NCBI RefSeq assembly: GCF_001718315.1
Contig: NZ_CP013362.1
Coordinates: 1,550,001 to 1,614,000, forward strand
Source: Burkholderia diffusa
Lineage (GTDB): Bacteria; Pseudomonadota; Gammaproteobacteria; Burkholderiales; Burkholderiaceae
Direction: 5' to 3'
DNA: 64,000 nt
Below are positions 43,903-52,518 of the stretch, piece after piece. The position numbers were made by a program, and so were the translations under genes. Numbering within the stretch: the stretch's first letter is position 1; every line of letters starts with the position of its first letter. The notes below the pieces were generated by a model. The model was given only the letters and a program-made list of their open reading frames with translations, did not search any database and had not been told where the DNA came from.

Positions 43903-44493
43903 ATGAACGACAGCTCGACCGGCGGATACCTGGCGCCAGCAGTCGATGCGCCGCCGGCCGAGGACGATGCCCTCGACGATCTCGTCCACGACCTGATCGC
44001 GGGCGTCACGGCGCTGCCGCCTGATCTCGTGCGGCCGCGCTGGCAGCCGACTGTACCGAAGCAGCCCGAGCCGTCTGTGAACTGGTGTGCGTTCGGCCTG
44101 CAGGAGCAGGAGCAGGACGCCCGCCCCGCTATCCAGCACGACGGCACCGGCGACGGGCACGACACGTACGTCCGGCACCAGGACATCGATGTGATGTGCA
44201 CGTTCTACGGGCCGCTCGCGAAGGGATACGCGCAGCGGCTCGCCGACGGCCTCGCGATCCCGCAGAACCGCGAGCAACTCCAGTTGCTCGACATGGCGTT
44301 CGTCGGCGTCGGCGCGATTCGCGCGGCGCCGGACCTGGTCAACCAGCAGTGGGTGCGGCGCTACGACATGACCGTGACGCTGCGCCGCAAGATCACCCGG
44401 ACCTACGCGGTCCTCAACCTCAAATCGGCCACCGTGGCGACGACGACCGACTCGTCGACGCCAGTGGCCGGCGTTTCGAACATCCACTCGTAG
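43903..44493 (+). CDS. Phage neck/tail terminator protein (gp12-like, LIC_12616 family)
   Basis: 196 residues. LVRPRWQPTVPKQPEPSVNW, WCAFGLQEQEQDARPAI, VRHQDIDVMCTFYGPLAKGY and QWVRRYDMTVTLRRKITRTY. This is the pattern of the LIC_12616-like neck terminator upstream of DUF3383 sheath genes. It stops tail-tube growth and joins head and tail. Confidence 0.84.
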   Translation: MNDSSTGGYLAPAVDAPPAEDDALDDLVHDLIAGVTALPPDLVRPRWQPTVPKQPEPSVNWCAFGLQEQEQDARPAIQHDGTGDGHDTYVRHQDIDVMCTFYGPLAKGYAQRLADGLAIPQNREQLQLLDMAFVGVGAIRAAPDLVNQQWVRRYDMTVTLRRKITRTYAVLNLKSATVATTTDSSTPVAGVSNIHS

Positions 44494-44502
44494 GGGACCA
44501 GC

Positions 44503-45978
44503 ATGTCCAACGGATTGCCGGTATCGCGTCTGATCAACGTGACGATCAACCTCGCCGCGCTGGCGGCGCAGGGCGCGAACATGAACACCGGGCTGATTCT
44601 CGGCCCGTCGGCCATCATCGACACCAACGAGCGCGCGCGCTCGTACGGTGGCATCGACGAGGTGACGGCCGATTTCGGCACGAACACGCCGGAGTACTAC
44701 GCCGCAGCGCTGTACTTCAACCAGGTGCCGCAGCCGCAACAGATCATGATCGGCCGGTGGGCGAAGACGGCGACGGCCGGCTCGCTGCGCGGCGGCGTGC
44801 TGTCGGCTGCGCAGCAGGACATCACGGTGTGGAAGGCGGTTACGACTGGCGCGTTCAGCATTACGATCGACGGCACTGCAAAATCGGTCACTGCGCTTGA
44901 CTTCTCGGCACAGACGAACCTGAACGGCGTCGCAACGGTGATCAATGCGAAGCTGACGGGCGCCACGGTAGCCTGGAACGGCTCGCAGTTCGTCGTGACG
45001 TCGAATACCACCGGCACGAATTCGAAGGTCGGCTATGCGACGGCGCCGGGCGCCGGCACCGACATCTCGGCGATGCTCGGTCTGACGAGCAGCCTTGCCG
45101 GCGTGCCGGCGGACGGCATCGGGCCCGAGCAACCGGTCGACGCTGCCGCGCTGTTTCTCGACCGCTTCGCGAACCAGTTCCTCGGCCTCGACTTCGCCGA
45201 CGCGTCGATCACGGACGCGCAGCACATCGCAGTCGCGAATCTCATCGAGGCCGACCAGCGCCACATTTACGGCATCACTACGCAGAACCCGCAGGTGCTC
45301 GACTCGACGGTGTCGACCGACATCGCGAGCCAGCTGAAGGCGCTGAAGCTGAAGTACACGATCCTGCAGTACTCGAGCTCGACGCCGTACGCGGTGTCGT
45401 CGCTGCTCGGCCGTCTGCTGACCGTGAACTTCGACGGCAACAACACGACGATCACGCTGATGTTCAAGCAGGAGCCGAGCGTCGCCGCCGAACAGCTGAC
45501 CAGCACGCAGGCGAACACGCTTCAGGCGAAGAACTGCAACGTCTTCGTGAACTACAGCAACGACACGTCGATCATCCAGTACGGCGTGACGCCGAGCGGT
45601 ATCTATGTCGATTCCGTCTACAACGCGATCTGGTTCCGCAATCGCATCGAAACGGACGTTTACAACCTGCTGTACCAGAGCCCAACGAAGATCCCGCAGA
45701 CCGACGGCGGGAACGCGCAGATAGCTGCAACGATCGCGGCGGCCTGTGAGGCTGGCGTGAACAACGGGTATCTCGCGCCTGGCGTCTGGAATTCGGCGGG
45801 CTTCGGCGCGTTGAACCAGGGAGACACGCTGGCGAAGGGCTACTACGTGTACCAGCCGGCGATAGCTACGCAGTCGCAGGCCGACCGCGAGGCGCGGAAG
45901 TCCGTCGTATTCCAGGTCGCAGGTAAGGAAGCCGGTGCGATCCATGGTGCCGACATCCTCGTCAACATCAACCGCTAA
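44503..45978 (+). CDS. Contractile tail sheath protein (DUF3383)
   Basis: 491 residues. Start [20 protein letters not shown]; internal [40 protein letters not shown] and the C-terminal [20 protein letters not shown] then ADREARKS are typical of DUF3383. Forms the contractile sheath and identifies the phage as a myovirus. Confidence 0.93.
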   Translation: MSNGLPVSRLINVTINLAALAAQGANMNTGLILGPSAIIDTNERARSYGGIDEVTADFGTNTPEYYAAALYFNQVPQPQQIMIGRWAKTATAGSLRGGVLSAAQQDITVWKAVTTGAFSITIDGTAKSVTALDFSAQTNLNGVATVINAKLTGATVAWNGSQFVVTSNTTGTNSKVGYATAPGAGTDISAMLGLTSSLAGVPADGIGPEQPVDAAALFLDRFANQFLGLDFADASITDAQHIAVANLIEADQRHIYGITTQNPQVLDSTVSTDIASQLKALKLKYTILQYSSSTPYAVSSLLGRLLTVNFDGNNTTITLMFKQEPSVAAEQLTSTQANTLQAKNCNVFVNYSNDTSIIQYGVTPSGIYVDSVYNAIWFRNRIETDVYNLLYQSPTKIPQTDGGNAQIAATIAAACEAGVNNGYLAPGVWNSAGFGALNQGDTLAKGYYVYQPAIATQSQADREARKSVVFQVAGKEAGAIHGADILVNINR

Positions 45979-45993
45979 CAGGGGCATCCCAAC

Positions 45994-46434
45994 ATGGCGA
46001 CTTACAGCTTTCAGGACGTCGCGGCGACGCTCGTGGGCCCGGGCGGCGCGTTCTCGCTTGGCTACGGTGAAGCGACCGCGGAAGAAGGCATCACGATCGC
46101 GCGCGCCGGCGACAAGAACACGATGACGATCGGATCGGACGGCGAAGGTATGCACAGCCTGCATGCCGATAAGTCCGGCCAGGTCACGTTGCGCTACCTC
46201 AAGACCGCGCCGATCAACGCGAAGCTGATGGCGCTGTACGACGCACAGTCGCTCGACAGTCGGCTGTGGGGCAAGAACCTGATCGAGGTTCGACAGACGG
46301 CCGCCGGCGACGTGACGACTGCGCGTAGCTGCGCGTTCAAGAAGGCGCCCGACCTGAAGTACGCGAAGGACGGTGACATCGTCGAATGGGTCTTCGACGC
46401 GATCAAGATCGATAACATCCTCGGGACGTACTGA
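45994..46434 (+). CDS. Tail tube protein (DUF3277)
   Basis: 146 residues. ATYSFQDVAATLVGPGGAFS, EGITIARAGDKNTMTIGSDG and VTLRYLKTAPINAKLMALYD are the DUF3277 signatures. It always follows a DUF3383 sheath gene and forms the inner tube. Confidence 0.92.
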   Translation: MATYSFQDVAATLVGPGGAFSLGYGEATAEEGITIARAGDKNTMTIGSDGEGMHSLHADKSGQVTLRYLKTAPINAKLMALYDAQSLDSRLWGKNLIEVRQTAAGDVTTARSCAFKKAPDLKYAKDGDIVEWVFDAIKIDNILGTY

Positions 46435-46436
46435 GC

Positions 46437-46988
46437 ATGACGACCGAAGTCAAATTGAACGGCGTGCGGTACGCGATCGGCAAGCTGAGCGCGATGCAGC
46501 AGTTCCACGTGTCGCGGCGTATCGCCCCAATCATCCCGCCGATGATCCCGGTGCTGATGAAGTTCTACGCGGAGCTCGAGCAGGCCGACGTTGCGCGCGA
46601 GCAGGCGCGCGCGAACGCCGCGCTCGCGACGCTTGCCGAGGGTGGGGCGCCTAACGAGGCAGTGGAACCTCCGGCGGCCGACAAGTCGCGCGAGCTGCTG
46701 TCGCTCGTCGACGCGATCGCGCCGGTGCTGCAGCCGTTCGCCGACGCGCTGGCCGGCCTGAATGACGAGGATGCGGAATACGTCTTCGGCACGTGCCTGT
46801 CGGTCGTCGAGCGCTGGCAGGGTTCGGGTTGGGCGAAGATCTGGAACGCGACTCACAAGACGTCGATGTTCGACGACATCGGCATCGACGTGATGCTGCC
46901 GTTGGTCGTGCGCGTCGTGGTCGCGAACCTCGGCCCTTTTATCAGCGGGCTGCTTACCAGCCAAACGAGCAGCCCGGTGGCGACGTAG
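46437..46988 (+). CDS. Tail assembly chaperone (G-type product)
   Basis: 183 residues, beginning 3 bp after the tube gene. TEVKLNGVRYAIGKLSAMQQ and FHVSRRIAPIIPPMIPVLMK. Tail chaperones hold the tape-measure protein during tube assembly. The slippery heptamer at 46934-46940 near its end permits a -1 frameshift into the 46940-47179 frame, giving a G/GT pair as in lambda. Confidence 0.87.
   Translation: MTTEVKLNGVRYAIGKLSAMQQFHVSRRIAPIIPPMIPVLMKFYAELEQADVAREQARANAALATLAEGGAPNEAVEPPAADKSRELLSLVDAIAPVLQPFADALAGLNDEDAEYVFGTCLSVVERWQGSGWAKIWNATHKTSMFDDIGIDVMLPLVVRVVVANLGPFISGLLTSQTSSPVAT
46934..46940 (+). promoter_or_regulatory. Programmed -1 frameshift site CCCTTTT in tail chaperone gene
   Basis: C CCT TTT in the zero frame (46935 is a codon start): a canonical XXXYYYZ heptamer located 48 bp before the zero-frame stop. 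The -1 frame is open to 47179. Confidence 0.75.
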
Positions 46989-47179
46989 GCTGGATCCGCA
47001 CGCTGCCCGGCGGCGAGGACTGGCTGCTCGCGCCCGTGCACGCGCAGATGTGTCGGTACGAGTCGCTGATCGACGGGACGCTCGGTCTTGCCGACGTTGC
47101 GTTGATGAACGACTCCCTTGCTGTCCGGGCAGACAACGACGCGGCGTTCCGCCGCAAGATGGAAAGAGAAAATGGCTGA
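46940..47179 (+). CDS. Tail chaperone frameshift extension (T domain, DUF6889-like)
   Basis: About 79 residues in the -1 frame: GGDVGWIRTLPGGEDWLLAP, VHAQMCRYESLIDGTLGLAD, LMNDSLAVRADNDAAFRRKM. This sequence is what is often annotated as a separate DUF6889-like protein, but no start codon lies between the zero-frame stop and the conserved WIRTLPGGEDW. It is therefore best read as the C-terminal part of a 247-residue fusion. Confidence 0.7.
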   Translation, partial: YQRAAYQPNEQPGGDVGWIRTLPGGEDWLLAPVHAQMCRYESLIDGTLGLADVALMNDSLAVRADNDAAFRRKMERENG

Positions 47180-49172
47180 TTCGATCGTCATCCGCGAGTT
47201 CCTGGTCGCGCTCGGCTTCAAGGTCGACGAGAAGGGCCTGAAGAACTTCAAGGAAGGCGTCGAAGGCACGACGAAGGGCGTCAAGCAGCTGATCGCGACA
47301 GTGTCCGGCGCTGCCCTCACGGTGAGCGCCGGCGTCGCGGCATTCGCGTCGAAGCTCGAGCGCCTGTATTTCGTGTCGCAGCGCACGGGCGCGTCGGCGG
47401 CGAACCTGCGCGGCTTCGAATTCGCCGCGCGGAACATGGGCGTCTCTGCCGAGGCGGCGACCGGCACCATCGAGAACCTCGCGCGCTTCCTGCGCAACAA
47501 CCCGGCGGGCGAGGGCTACCTCGCGACGCTCGGCGTGCAGACGCGCAACGCGAACGGCGAGCTGCGCGACACGGTCGACATCATGTCCGACCTCGGCAAG
47601 GCCCTGGCGAGCAAGCCGACGTGGCTGTCGAGCCAGTACGGCAACATCCTCGGCATCGACGAGAACCTGATGCTCGCGATGCGCAACGGGGACTTCGAAC
47701 GCCTGCTGAAGCAGTACCGCGAGATGTCGCAGACGACTGGCCTCGACAAGGCCGCGGACGACTCGCACAAGTTCATGACGCAGCTGCGCGGGCTCGGCAC
47801 GACGTTCGAGAATCTCGGTATTCGCGTCGAGGGTGCGATGCTGGGGAAGGTTGGTCCGAGCCTCGATCGGTTCCAGCACTGGATGGACGAGCACGGCGAC
47901 GAGGTCGCGAACCGAATCGCGGACATCGCGAGCGCCATTCTGAAGGTGGCAGAAGCGGTCGGCCCGCCACTCGGGAAGCTGGTCGACCTGTTCATCGAGC
48001 TCGACCACTCGACGAACGGTTGGTCGACGAAGATCCTCTTGCTCGGCGTCGCGCTGAAGGCGCTTGGGGTGTTCCGCATCGCGCGGGGCATCTGGAAGGC
48101 CGCTGCTGCGCTCCGCGTGATGGGGGCGGCAGGCACCGGCACGGCCAGCGTCATCTCCGGATTGATCGGCAATGTGGGCGGATTGATCACGCTGTTGGGA
48201 CGTTTGTCTGCGATCGCCGGCGCTGCATTCGCAGGCTGGAAGATCGGCGATGCGCTGCGCGACTCGGTCGACGGATGGATTTCGAAGGCTTCCGGCGGCC
48301 GATTCCGCTCACTCTGGGACGTGCTGACCGGGAAGGATCGGCGCGGCCTCGACGCGACGGGCGGTTACACACAGGCTGAGATCGACAGCGTGAAGGACGG
48401 CGGCGGCGCGAAGCTGACGCCGCCGCGCGGCGCTGCTGCTGCGCCGGCGGCCGCAGCGCCCGCCGCATCAGGCGGTCTGGCTGGCGCGATGTCGCGCCTC
48501 GCTGACACGGCGTTCGGCCGGCTGATCGCGCGCGGTGAGGGTGATTACAACAGCGTCAACCGCGGCGCGCGCGGCGGTTACCGCGCCGGCACCGAGAACC
48601 TCGAAGGCATGACGCTCGCGCAGGTCATGGCGGCGCAGCGGGCCGGTCAGTTCAATGCGGCCGGCCGGTACCAGATCATCGGCGGCACGCTCGCCGACGC
48701 GGCGCGATCGCTGAAGCTCAATGGCAACGAGATGTTCGACCGGAAGCTGCAGGACCGCATCTTCGAGCAGTACCTCGTGCGCAACAAGCGACGCGCGATC
48801 GCCGACTACATTGAAGGGCGTAGCGATGATCTGCGCGGCGCGTTGCGCGCGGCGTCGCGCGAGTGGGCGAGCGTCGCGGACCCCGACACCGGCCGCAGCT
48901 ACTACGCCGGCAAGGGCAACAACCGTGCGAGCATCACGGCGGCCGAGATGGAAGCCGCGCTGCGGAACACGCGCGCGACGTACCAGCCGGCGGCCGGACT
49001 GACCGCGCAGTCGACGGCGCGCGGCGGCGCGGCGAAGGTCGAACTGCACCAGAGCACCCAGATCCACGTGAGCGGCGCCGGCGATCCGAGCGCCGCGGGT
49101 CGCGCGGTCGAGCGCGAGCAGCGCGCGGTGAACGCCGACATGGTGCGCAATCTACAGGGAGTGATCGCGTGA
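47172..49172 (+). CDS. Tape measure protein with C-terminal lysozyme-like domain
   Basis: 666 residues from ATG 47172, overlapping the chaperone extension. N-terminal DSIVIREFLVALGFKVDEKG, then a long helical region, hydrophobic helices near residues 280-370 (LLLGVALKALGVFRIARGIW, GLIGNVGGLITLLGRLSAIA), an Ala/Pro linker (about 425-440) and a C-terminal muramidase-like domain (about 455-610) with LIARGEGDYNSVNRGARGGY and FNAAGRYQIIGGTLADAARS. It sets tail length and locally opens peptidoglycan during DNA entry. Confidence 0.9.
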   Translation: MADSIVIREFLVALGFKVDEKGLKNFKEGVEGTTKGVKQLIATVSGAALTVSAGVAAFASKLERLYFVSQRTGASAANLRGFEFAARNMGVSAEAATGTIENLARFLRNNPAGEGYLATLGVQTRNANGELRDTVDIMSDLGKALASKPTWLSSQYGNILGIDENLMLAMRNGDFERLLKQYREMSQTTGLDKAADDSHKFMTQLRGLGTTFENLGIRVEGAMLGKVGPSLDRFQHWMDEHGDEVANRIADIASAILKVAEAVGPPLGKLVDLFIELDHSTNGWSTKILLLGVALKALGVFRIARGIWKAAAALRVMGAAGTGTASVISGLIGNVGGLITLLGRLSAIAGAAFAGWKIGDALRDSVDGWISKASGGRFRSLWDVLTGKDRRGLDATGGYTQAEIDSVKDGGGAKLTPPRGAAAAPAAAAPAASGGLAGAMSRLADTAFGRLIARGEGDYNSVNRGARGGYRAGTENLEGMTLAQVMAAQRAGQFNAAGRYQIIGGTLADAARSLKLNGNEMFDRKLQDRIFEQYLVRNKRRAIADYIEGRSDDLRGALRAASREWASVADPDTGRSYYAGKGNNRASITAAEMEAALRNTRATYQPAAGLTAQSTARGGAAKVELHQSTQIHVSGAGDPSAAGRAVEREQRAVNADMVRNLQGVIA

Positions 49173-49744
49173 TCCTCGACATGATCATGATCTCGCCGAA
49201 GAAGATCGGCAGCATCACGGTGCAGGTCGCGATCGAAGAGGTCTACAACGACGAGCTGACGATCACCGAGCATCCGGTCGAGCAGGGGGCGCAGATCACC
49301 GACCACGCGTTCAAGCGTCAGCCGGACCTCTCGATGCGCTGCGGGTGGAGCAACGCCGACTACGAGGCGTTGCTCGGCGCTGCGGAAGCGAGGTTCGACG
49401 GCGGCGGCCTGCCGTCTGCACAGTACATCAACGCAATCTACTCGCAGCTGCTCGCGCTGCAGCAGGCGCGCACGCCGTTCGACGTCACGACGAGCCGCCG
49501 CACCTACCAGAACATGCTTCTGCAGGGGCTGCGGCTCACGACTGATGTGAAGACGTCGAGCGCGCTGATCCTGACGGCGACGCTCAAGCAGATCCGCATC
49601 GTGTCGACGCAAGTGACGAAGCTGCCACCGCGCGAGAACCAGGCCGACCCGGCATCGACGGCTGAGACTGGCAACGGCGGCTCGAAGGCCGCAATGCCGG
49701 CGACGCCCGCGCCGGGCGGCGCAGTGCCGCCGGGGAGTATGTGA
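49169..49744 (+). CDS. Baseplate protein, Dit-like
   Basis: 191 residues from a GTG at 49169 overlapping the tape-measure stop. KKIGSITVQVAIEEVYNDEL, then TITEHPVEQGAQITDHAFKR is the N-terminal Dit-like/baseplate signature. A Pro/Ala-rich tail ends the protein. Forms part of the baseplate hub ring around the tube. Confidence 0.84.
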   Translation: MILDMIMISPKKIGSITVQVAIEEVYNDELTITEHPVEQGAQITDHAFKRQPDLSMRCGWSNADYEALLGAAEARFDGGGLPSAQYINAIYSQLLALQQARTPFDVTTSRRTYQNMLLQGLRLTTDVKTSSALILTATLKQIRIVSTQVTKLPPRENQADPASTAETGNGGSKAAMPATPAPGGAVPPGSM

Positions 49745-50061
49745 TGCCAAGTTTCTTCGAGATTCCTTTTTCGCCGCGTCCGGAGCGCTTCACCGTGACG
49801 CTGAGCGGGATCGACTATCGCCTGACCGTCCAGTACCGCAAGGGCGGCGGCGCGGGGTGGGTGCTCGACATCGCGGACGCCTCGGACAACCCGATGGTAT
49901 CGGGCATCCCGCTGGTGACCGGCATCGACCTGCTGGGTCAGTATAAGCACCTGGGCTTTCAGGGGCGGTTGTGGGTGCAGGGTGCCGCTGATCCGGACGA
50001 CGTTCCGGCGTACGAGGATCTCGGCATCGGATCGCACGTTTTCTGGGTGACGGACCAATGA
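49744..50061 (+). CDS. Baseplate plug-type protein
   Basis: 105 residues; its ATG overlaps the preceding stop (TGATG). FFEIPFSPRPERFTVTLSGI and DYRLTVQYRKGGGAGWVLDI, then NPMVSGIPLVTGIDLLGQYK match phage baseplate plug proteins. The stop overlaps the hub gene start. Confidence 0.82.
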   Translation: MPSFFEIPFSPRPERFTVTLSGIDYRLTVQYRKGGGAGWVLDIADASDNPMVSGIPLVTGIDLLGQYKHLGFQGRLWVQGAADPDDVPAYEDLGIGSHVFWVTDQ

Positions 50062-51026
50062 GCGTTGAGCAGTTCGGCCGGAAGGTATCGCTGATCATCG
50101 GCTTCGACAGCGGCGAGGCTCTGGACCTGTCCGAGCTTCGCATCGTATTCCGCGTGCAGCGTGGCGACCTGCAGACGCCCAATTCTGCGCGGATCCGCGT
50201 CTACAACGTGTCCGCGACGACGGCGCGGCGCGCGCAGAAGGAATTCACTCGCGTCGTGCTGCAGGCCGGCTACGAGGGTAACTACGGGATCATCTTCGAC
50301 GGCCAGATCAAGCAGGTGCGCCGCGGGCGCGAGAGCCAGACCGACACGTTCCTCGACATCACGGCGGCGGATGGCGATTCCGCGTACAACTTCGCGGTGG
50401 TGAACACGACGCTCGCGGCTGGATCGACGCCCGCTGACCATGTAGCGGCGGCCTGCACCGCGATGAACCCGTACGGCGTGCAGCAGGGATATTTGCCCGA
50501 ACTGCCGTCGAACCCGTTGCCCCGAGGCAAGGTGATGTTCGGCATGGCGCGGGATTTTATGCGATGGACCGCACGAACCACGCAGACGGTCTGGAGCATC
50601 CAGGACGGCAAGGTAGTGATGGTGCCGGAGACGGCGTACATGCCTGGCGACATCCCGAAGATCACCTCGGATACCGGCATGGTCGGGCTGCCGCAGCAGA
50701 CGGCGAACGGCATCGAGGTGAAAATGCTGCTGAACCCGAGCGTGAAGATCGGCCGGCTGATTTGGCTCGACAACGCGAGCATCCAGCAGTACGAGTACAG
50801 CTTGAACGTCGGCCAGCAGGCCGAGAACGAGCGGATCGAGATGCAGGCGAAGCTGCAGGACGACGGCTTCTACTATGTGATGCTCGCGGTGGTGAGCGGC
50901 GATACGCGCGGCGAAGAGTGGTACACAAGCGTGACCTGCCTCGCGGCCGACGTCACCGTGCTGCCAGACTCGTTCAGGGACAAGGCAACTGTCCCGCCGG
51001 ACGGCGTCATCAAACGGTTCGGCTAG
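50058..51026 (+). CDS. Baseplate hub protein (gp27/gp44-like)
   Basis: 322 residues. FGRKVSLIIGFDSGEALDLS, IVFRVQRGDLQTPNSARIRV, YNVSATTARRAQKEFTRVVL, GIIFDGQIKQVRRGRESQTD. These are hub sequences of contractile phages of this group, forming the trimeric platform that carries the spike. The 3' end overlaps the minus-strand secreted-protein gene by 4 bp. Confidence 0.85.
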   Translation: MSVEQFGRKVSLIIGFDSGEALDLSELRIVFRVQRGDLQTPNSARIRVYNVSATTARRAQKEFTRVVLQAGYEGNYGIIFDGQIKQVRRGRESQTDTFLDITAADGDSAYNFAVVNTTLAAGSTPADHVAAACTAMNPYGVQQGYLPELPSNPLPRGKVMFGMARDFMRWTARTTQTVWSIQDGKVVMVPETAYMPGDIPKITSDTGMVGLPQQTANGIEVKMLLNPSVKIGRLIWLDNASIQQYEYSLNVGQQAENERIEMQAKLQDDGFYYVMLAVVSGDTRGEEWYTSVTCLAADVTVLPDSFRDKATVPPDGVIKRFG

Positions 51027-51400
51027 CGGCCGTACGTCGGGAGCGCCTTGATGGTCATCCTGGCCCAGTTCACGTAGCTACTCACGTCGGCTCGCGCCAG
51101 CGTGTTGAGGGGGACCGACTTCGTCGGCATCTTCGGCACGACGATCACCGCGTCGCCGTCGATCGTCTCACCCCAGCAGCCGATGTCCCACACGCCACGG
51201 TAGGACTCGTAGCGTCGCATGTTCTTCGCGTTCGCGAGCGGCAGGTCGCACTTCTGCGTGGTGTACAGGATCGTCGGGAATTGGTTGTCGACGGTCACGC
51301 CGACCTTCATGCCGGCGAACGGGTAGACGTATGCGTCGTCAGCGACGGCGGCGAGCGGTGTGAGCAGTGCGGCGGTCAACAGCAGTTTTTTCATCTTCAT
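51023..51400 (-). CDS. Inverted cargo gene: small periplasmic/secreted protein
   Basis: 125 residues from ATG 51400 (ATG 51394 also possible). Clear signal peptide MKMKKLLLTAALLTPLAAVA followed by DDAYVYPFAGMKVGVTVDNQ; two Cys (TQKCDLPL and DIGCWGE) could form a disulfide. It sits antisense between hub and spike genes, so it is presumably expressed separately. Function unknown; a periplasmic exclusion or host-interaction factor is possible. Confidence 0.72.
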   Translation of the reverse strand: MKMKKLLLTAALLTPLAAVADDAYVYPFAGMKVGVTVDNQFPTILYTTQKCDLPLANAKNMRRYESYRGVWDIGCWGETIDGDAVIVVPKMPTKSVPLNTLARADVSSYVNWARMTIKALPTYGR

Positions 51401-51403
51401 CCC

Positions 51404-52156
51404 ATGGATCGACGTGAAAGGGTAGGCGACCCGGAGATCGCCCTGCGTGAAGCGTTTGACGGCGTGCGGGCGGGCATCTGGACGGCCTTGCCCGGCATCG
51501 TCCAGTCGTTCGAAAGCGCCGCCGACCGGCCGCCGACGTGCAGCGTGCAGCCGGCCATCAAGGCTCAGGTGCGCGGCATCGACGGCACGATTCAGAGCGT
51601 CGCACTGCCGCTGCTGGTCGAGTGCCCGGTCCAGTTTCCTGCCGGGGGGAATTGTACGTTGACGTTTCCGGTCAAGCAGGGTGACGAGTGCCTCGTCGTG
51701 TTCGCGTCGCGCTGCATCGACGCCTGGTGGCAGTCGGGCGGCGTGCAGGAGCAAGCGGAACTGCGCATGCACGACCTGTCGGATGGCTTCGCGCTGCTCG
51801 GCTTCCGATCGCGGCCGCGCGCGCTCGCCGGCGTCAGCGGCAGCTCGACGCAGCTGCGCAGCGACGACGGCGCGACCTACATCGACCTGAACCCGACGCT
51901 GCAGAAGGTCAAGATCGTCGCGCCTGGCGGATTCGACGTGGTCGCGCCACTGTCGACGTTCTCGGCGGCCGTGACGATCACGGGGCTGCTGACGTTCGTC
52001 GGCGGTATGGTCGGCAGCGCGGCGAGCGGTGCCGCGGCCGTGTTCAACGGCATCCTCAATGTGATTGGCCAGATCACGGCGAACGGAAAGCGCGTCGATG
52101 ACACGCATACCCACCGCGAGAACGGCGCGGGCAGCAATACGAGCCCGCCTAACTGA
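51404..52156 (+). CDS. Baseplate spike protein (Gp138 N-terminal family)
   Basis: 250 residues from ATG 51404. OB-fold-like N-terminus (VRAGIWTALPGIVQSFESAA, CTLTFPVKQGDECLVVFASR, CIDAWWQSGG) followed by a repetitive beta-helix-like tail and the C-terminal THTHRENGAGSN, the His-containing metal-binding tip typical of phage spikes. Forms the membrane-piercing trimer. Confidence 0.88.
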   Translation: MDRRERVGDPEIALREAFDGVRAGIWTALPGIVQSFESAADRPPTCSVQPAIKAQVRGIDGTIQSVALPLLVECPVQFPAGGNCTLTFPVKQGDECLVVFASRCIDAWWQSGGVQEQAELRMHDLSDGFALLGFRSRPRALAGVSGSSTQLRSDDGATYIDLNPTLQKVKIVAPGGFDVVAPLSTFSAAVTITGLLTFVGGMVGSAASGAAAVFNGILNVIGQITANGKRVDDTHTHRENGAGSNTSPPN

Positions 52157-52164
52157 AGACTTCC

Positions 52165-52518
52165 ATGCGATACCGAAAACTCGACGCTGACGGTGATTAC
52201 GTCTTCGGCGGGGGCGCGGCCGACTTTCTCGTGAACACGCCGGAGACGGTCGCCCAGGCCGTGCTGACGCGCCTGCGCCTGCTGCGCGGCGAATGGTTCC
52301 TCGACACGACGGCCGGCATGCCGTGGGCTACGGACGTGCTCGGCAAGTACACGAGCGGCAAGTATGACGCGGCGATCCGCACGTGCATTCTCGGCACGCA
52401 GGGCGTGACCGAGCTGACGAGCTACTCGAGCACGGCCGATCCTGAGACGCGCGTGCTTTCCGTCACCGCGACGATCAACACCATCTACGGCTCCACCACG
52501 GTACAGGCGACATTGTGA
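52165..52518 (+). CDS. Baseplate wedge protein (gp25/GPW-like)
   Basis: 117 residues. YRKLDADGDYVFGGGAADFL, VAQAVLTRLRLLRGEWFLDT and a downstream GMPW fit gp25-like wedge proteins of this phage type. The stop overlaps the gpJ-like start. Confidence 0.84.
   Translation: MRYRKLDADGDYVFGGGAADFLVNTPETVAQAVLTRLRLLRGEWFLDTTAGMPWATDVLGKYTSGKYDAAIRTCILGTQGVTELTSYSSTADPETRVLSVTATINTIYGSTTVQATL

Noticed and set aside
43726..46164. 812-codon minus-strand frame opposite the neck terminator and tail sheath genes
   Set aside because: Arg/Val-rich high-GC shadow of recognised plus-strand genes.
46194..48008. 604-codon minus-strand frame opposite chaperone and tape measure
   Set aside because: High-GC shadow; the plus-strand genes are well supported.
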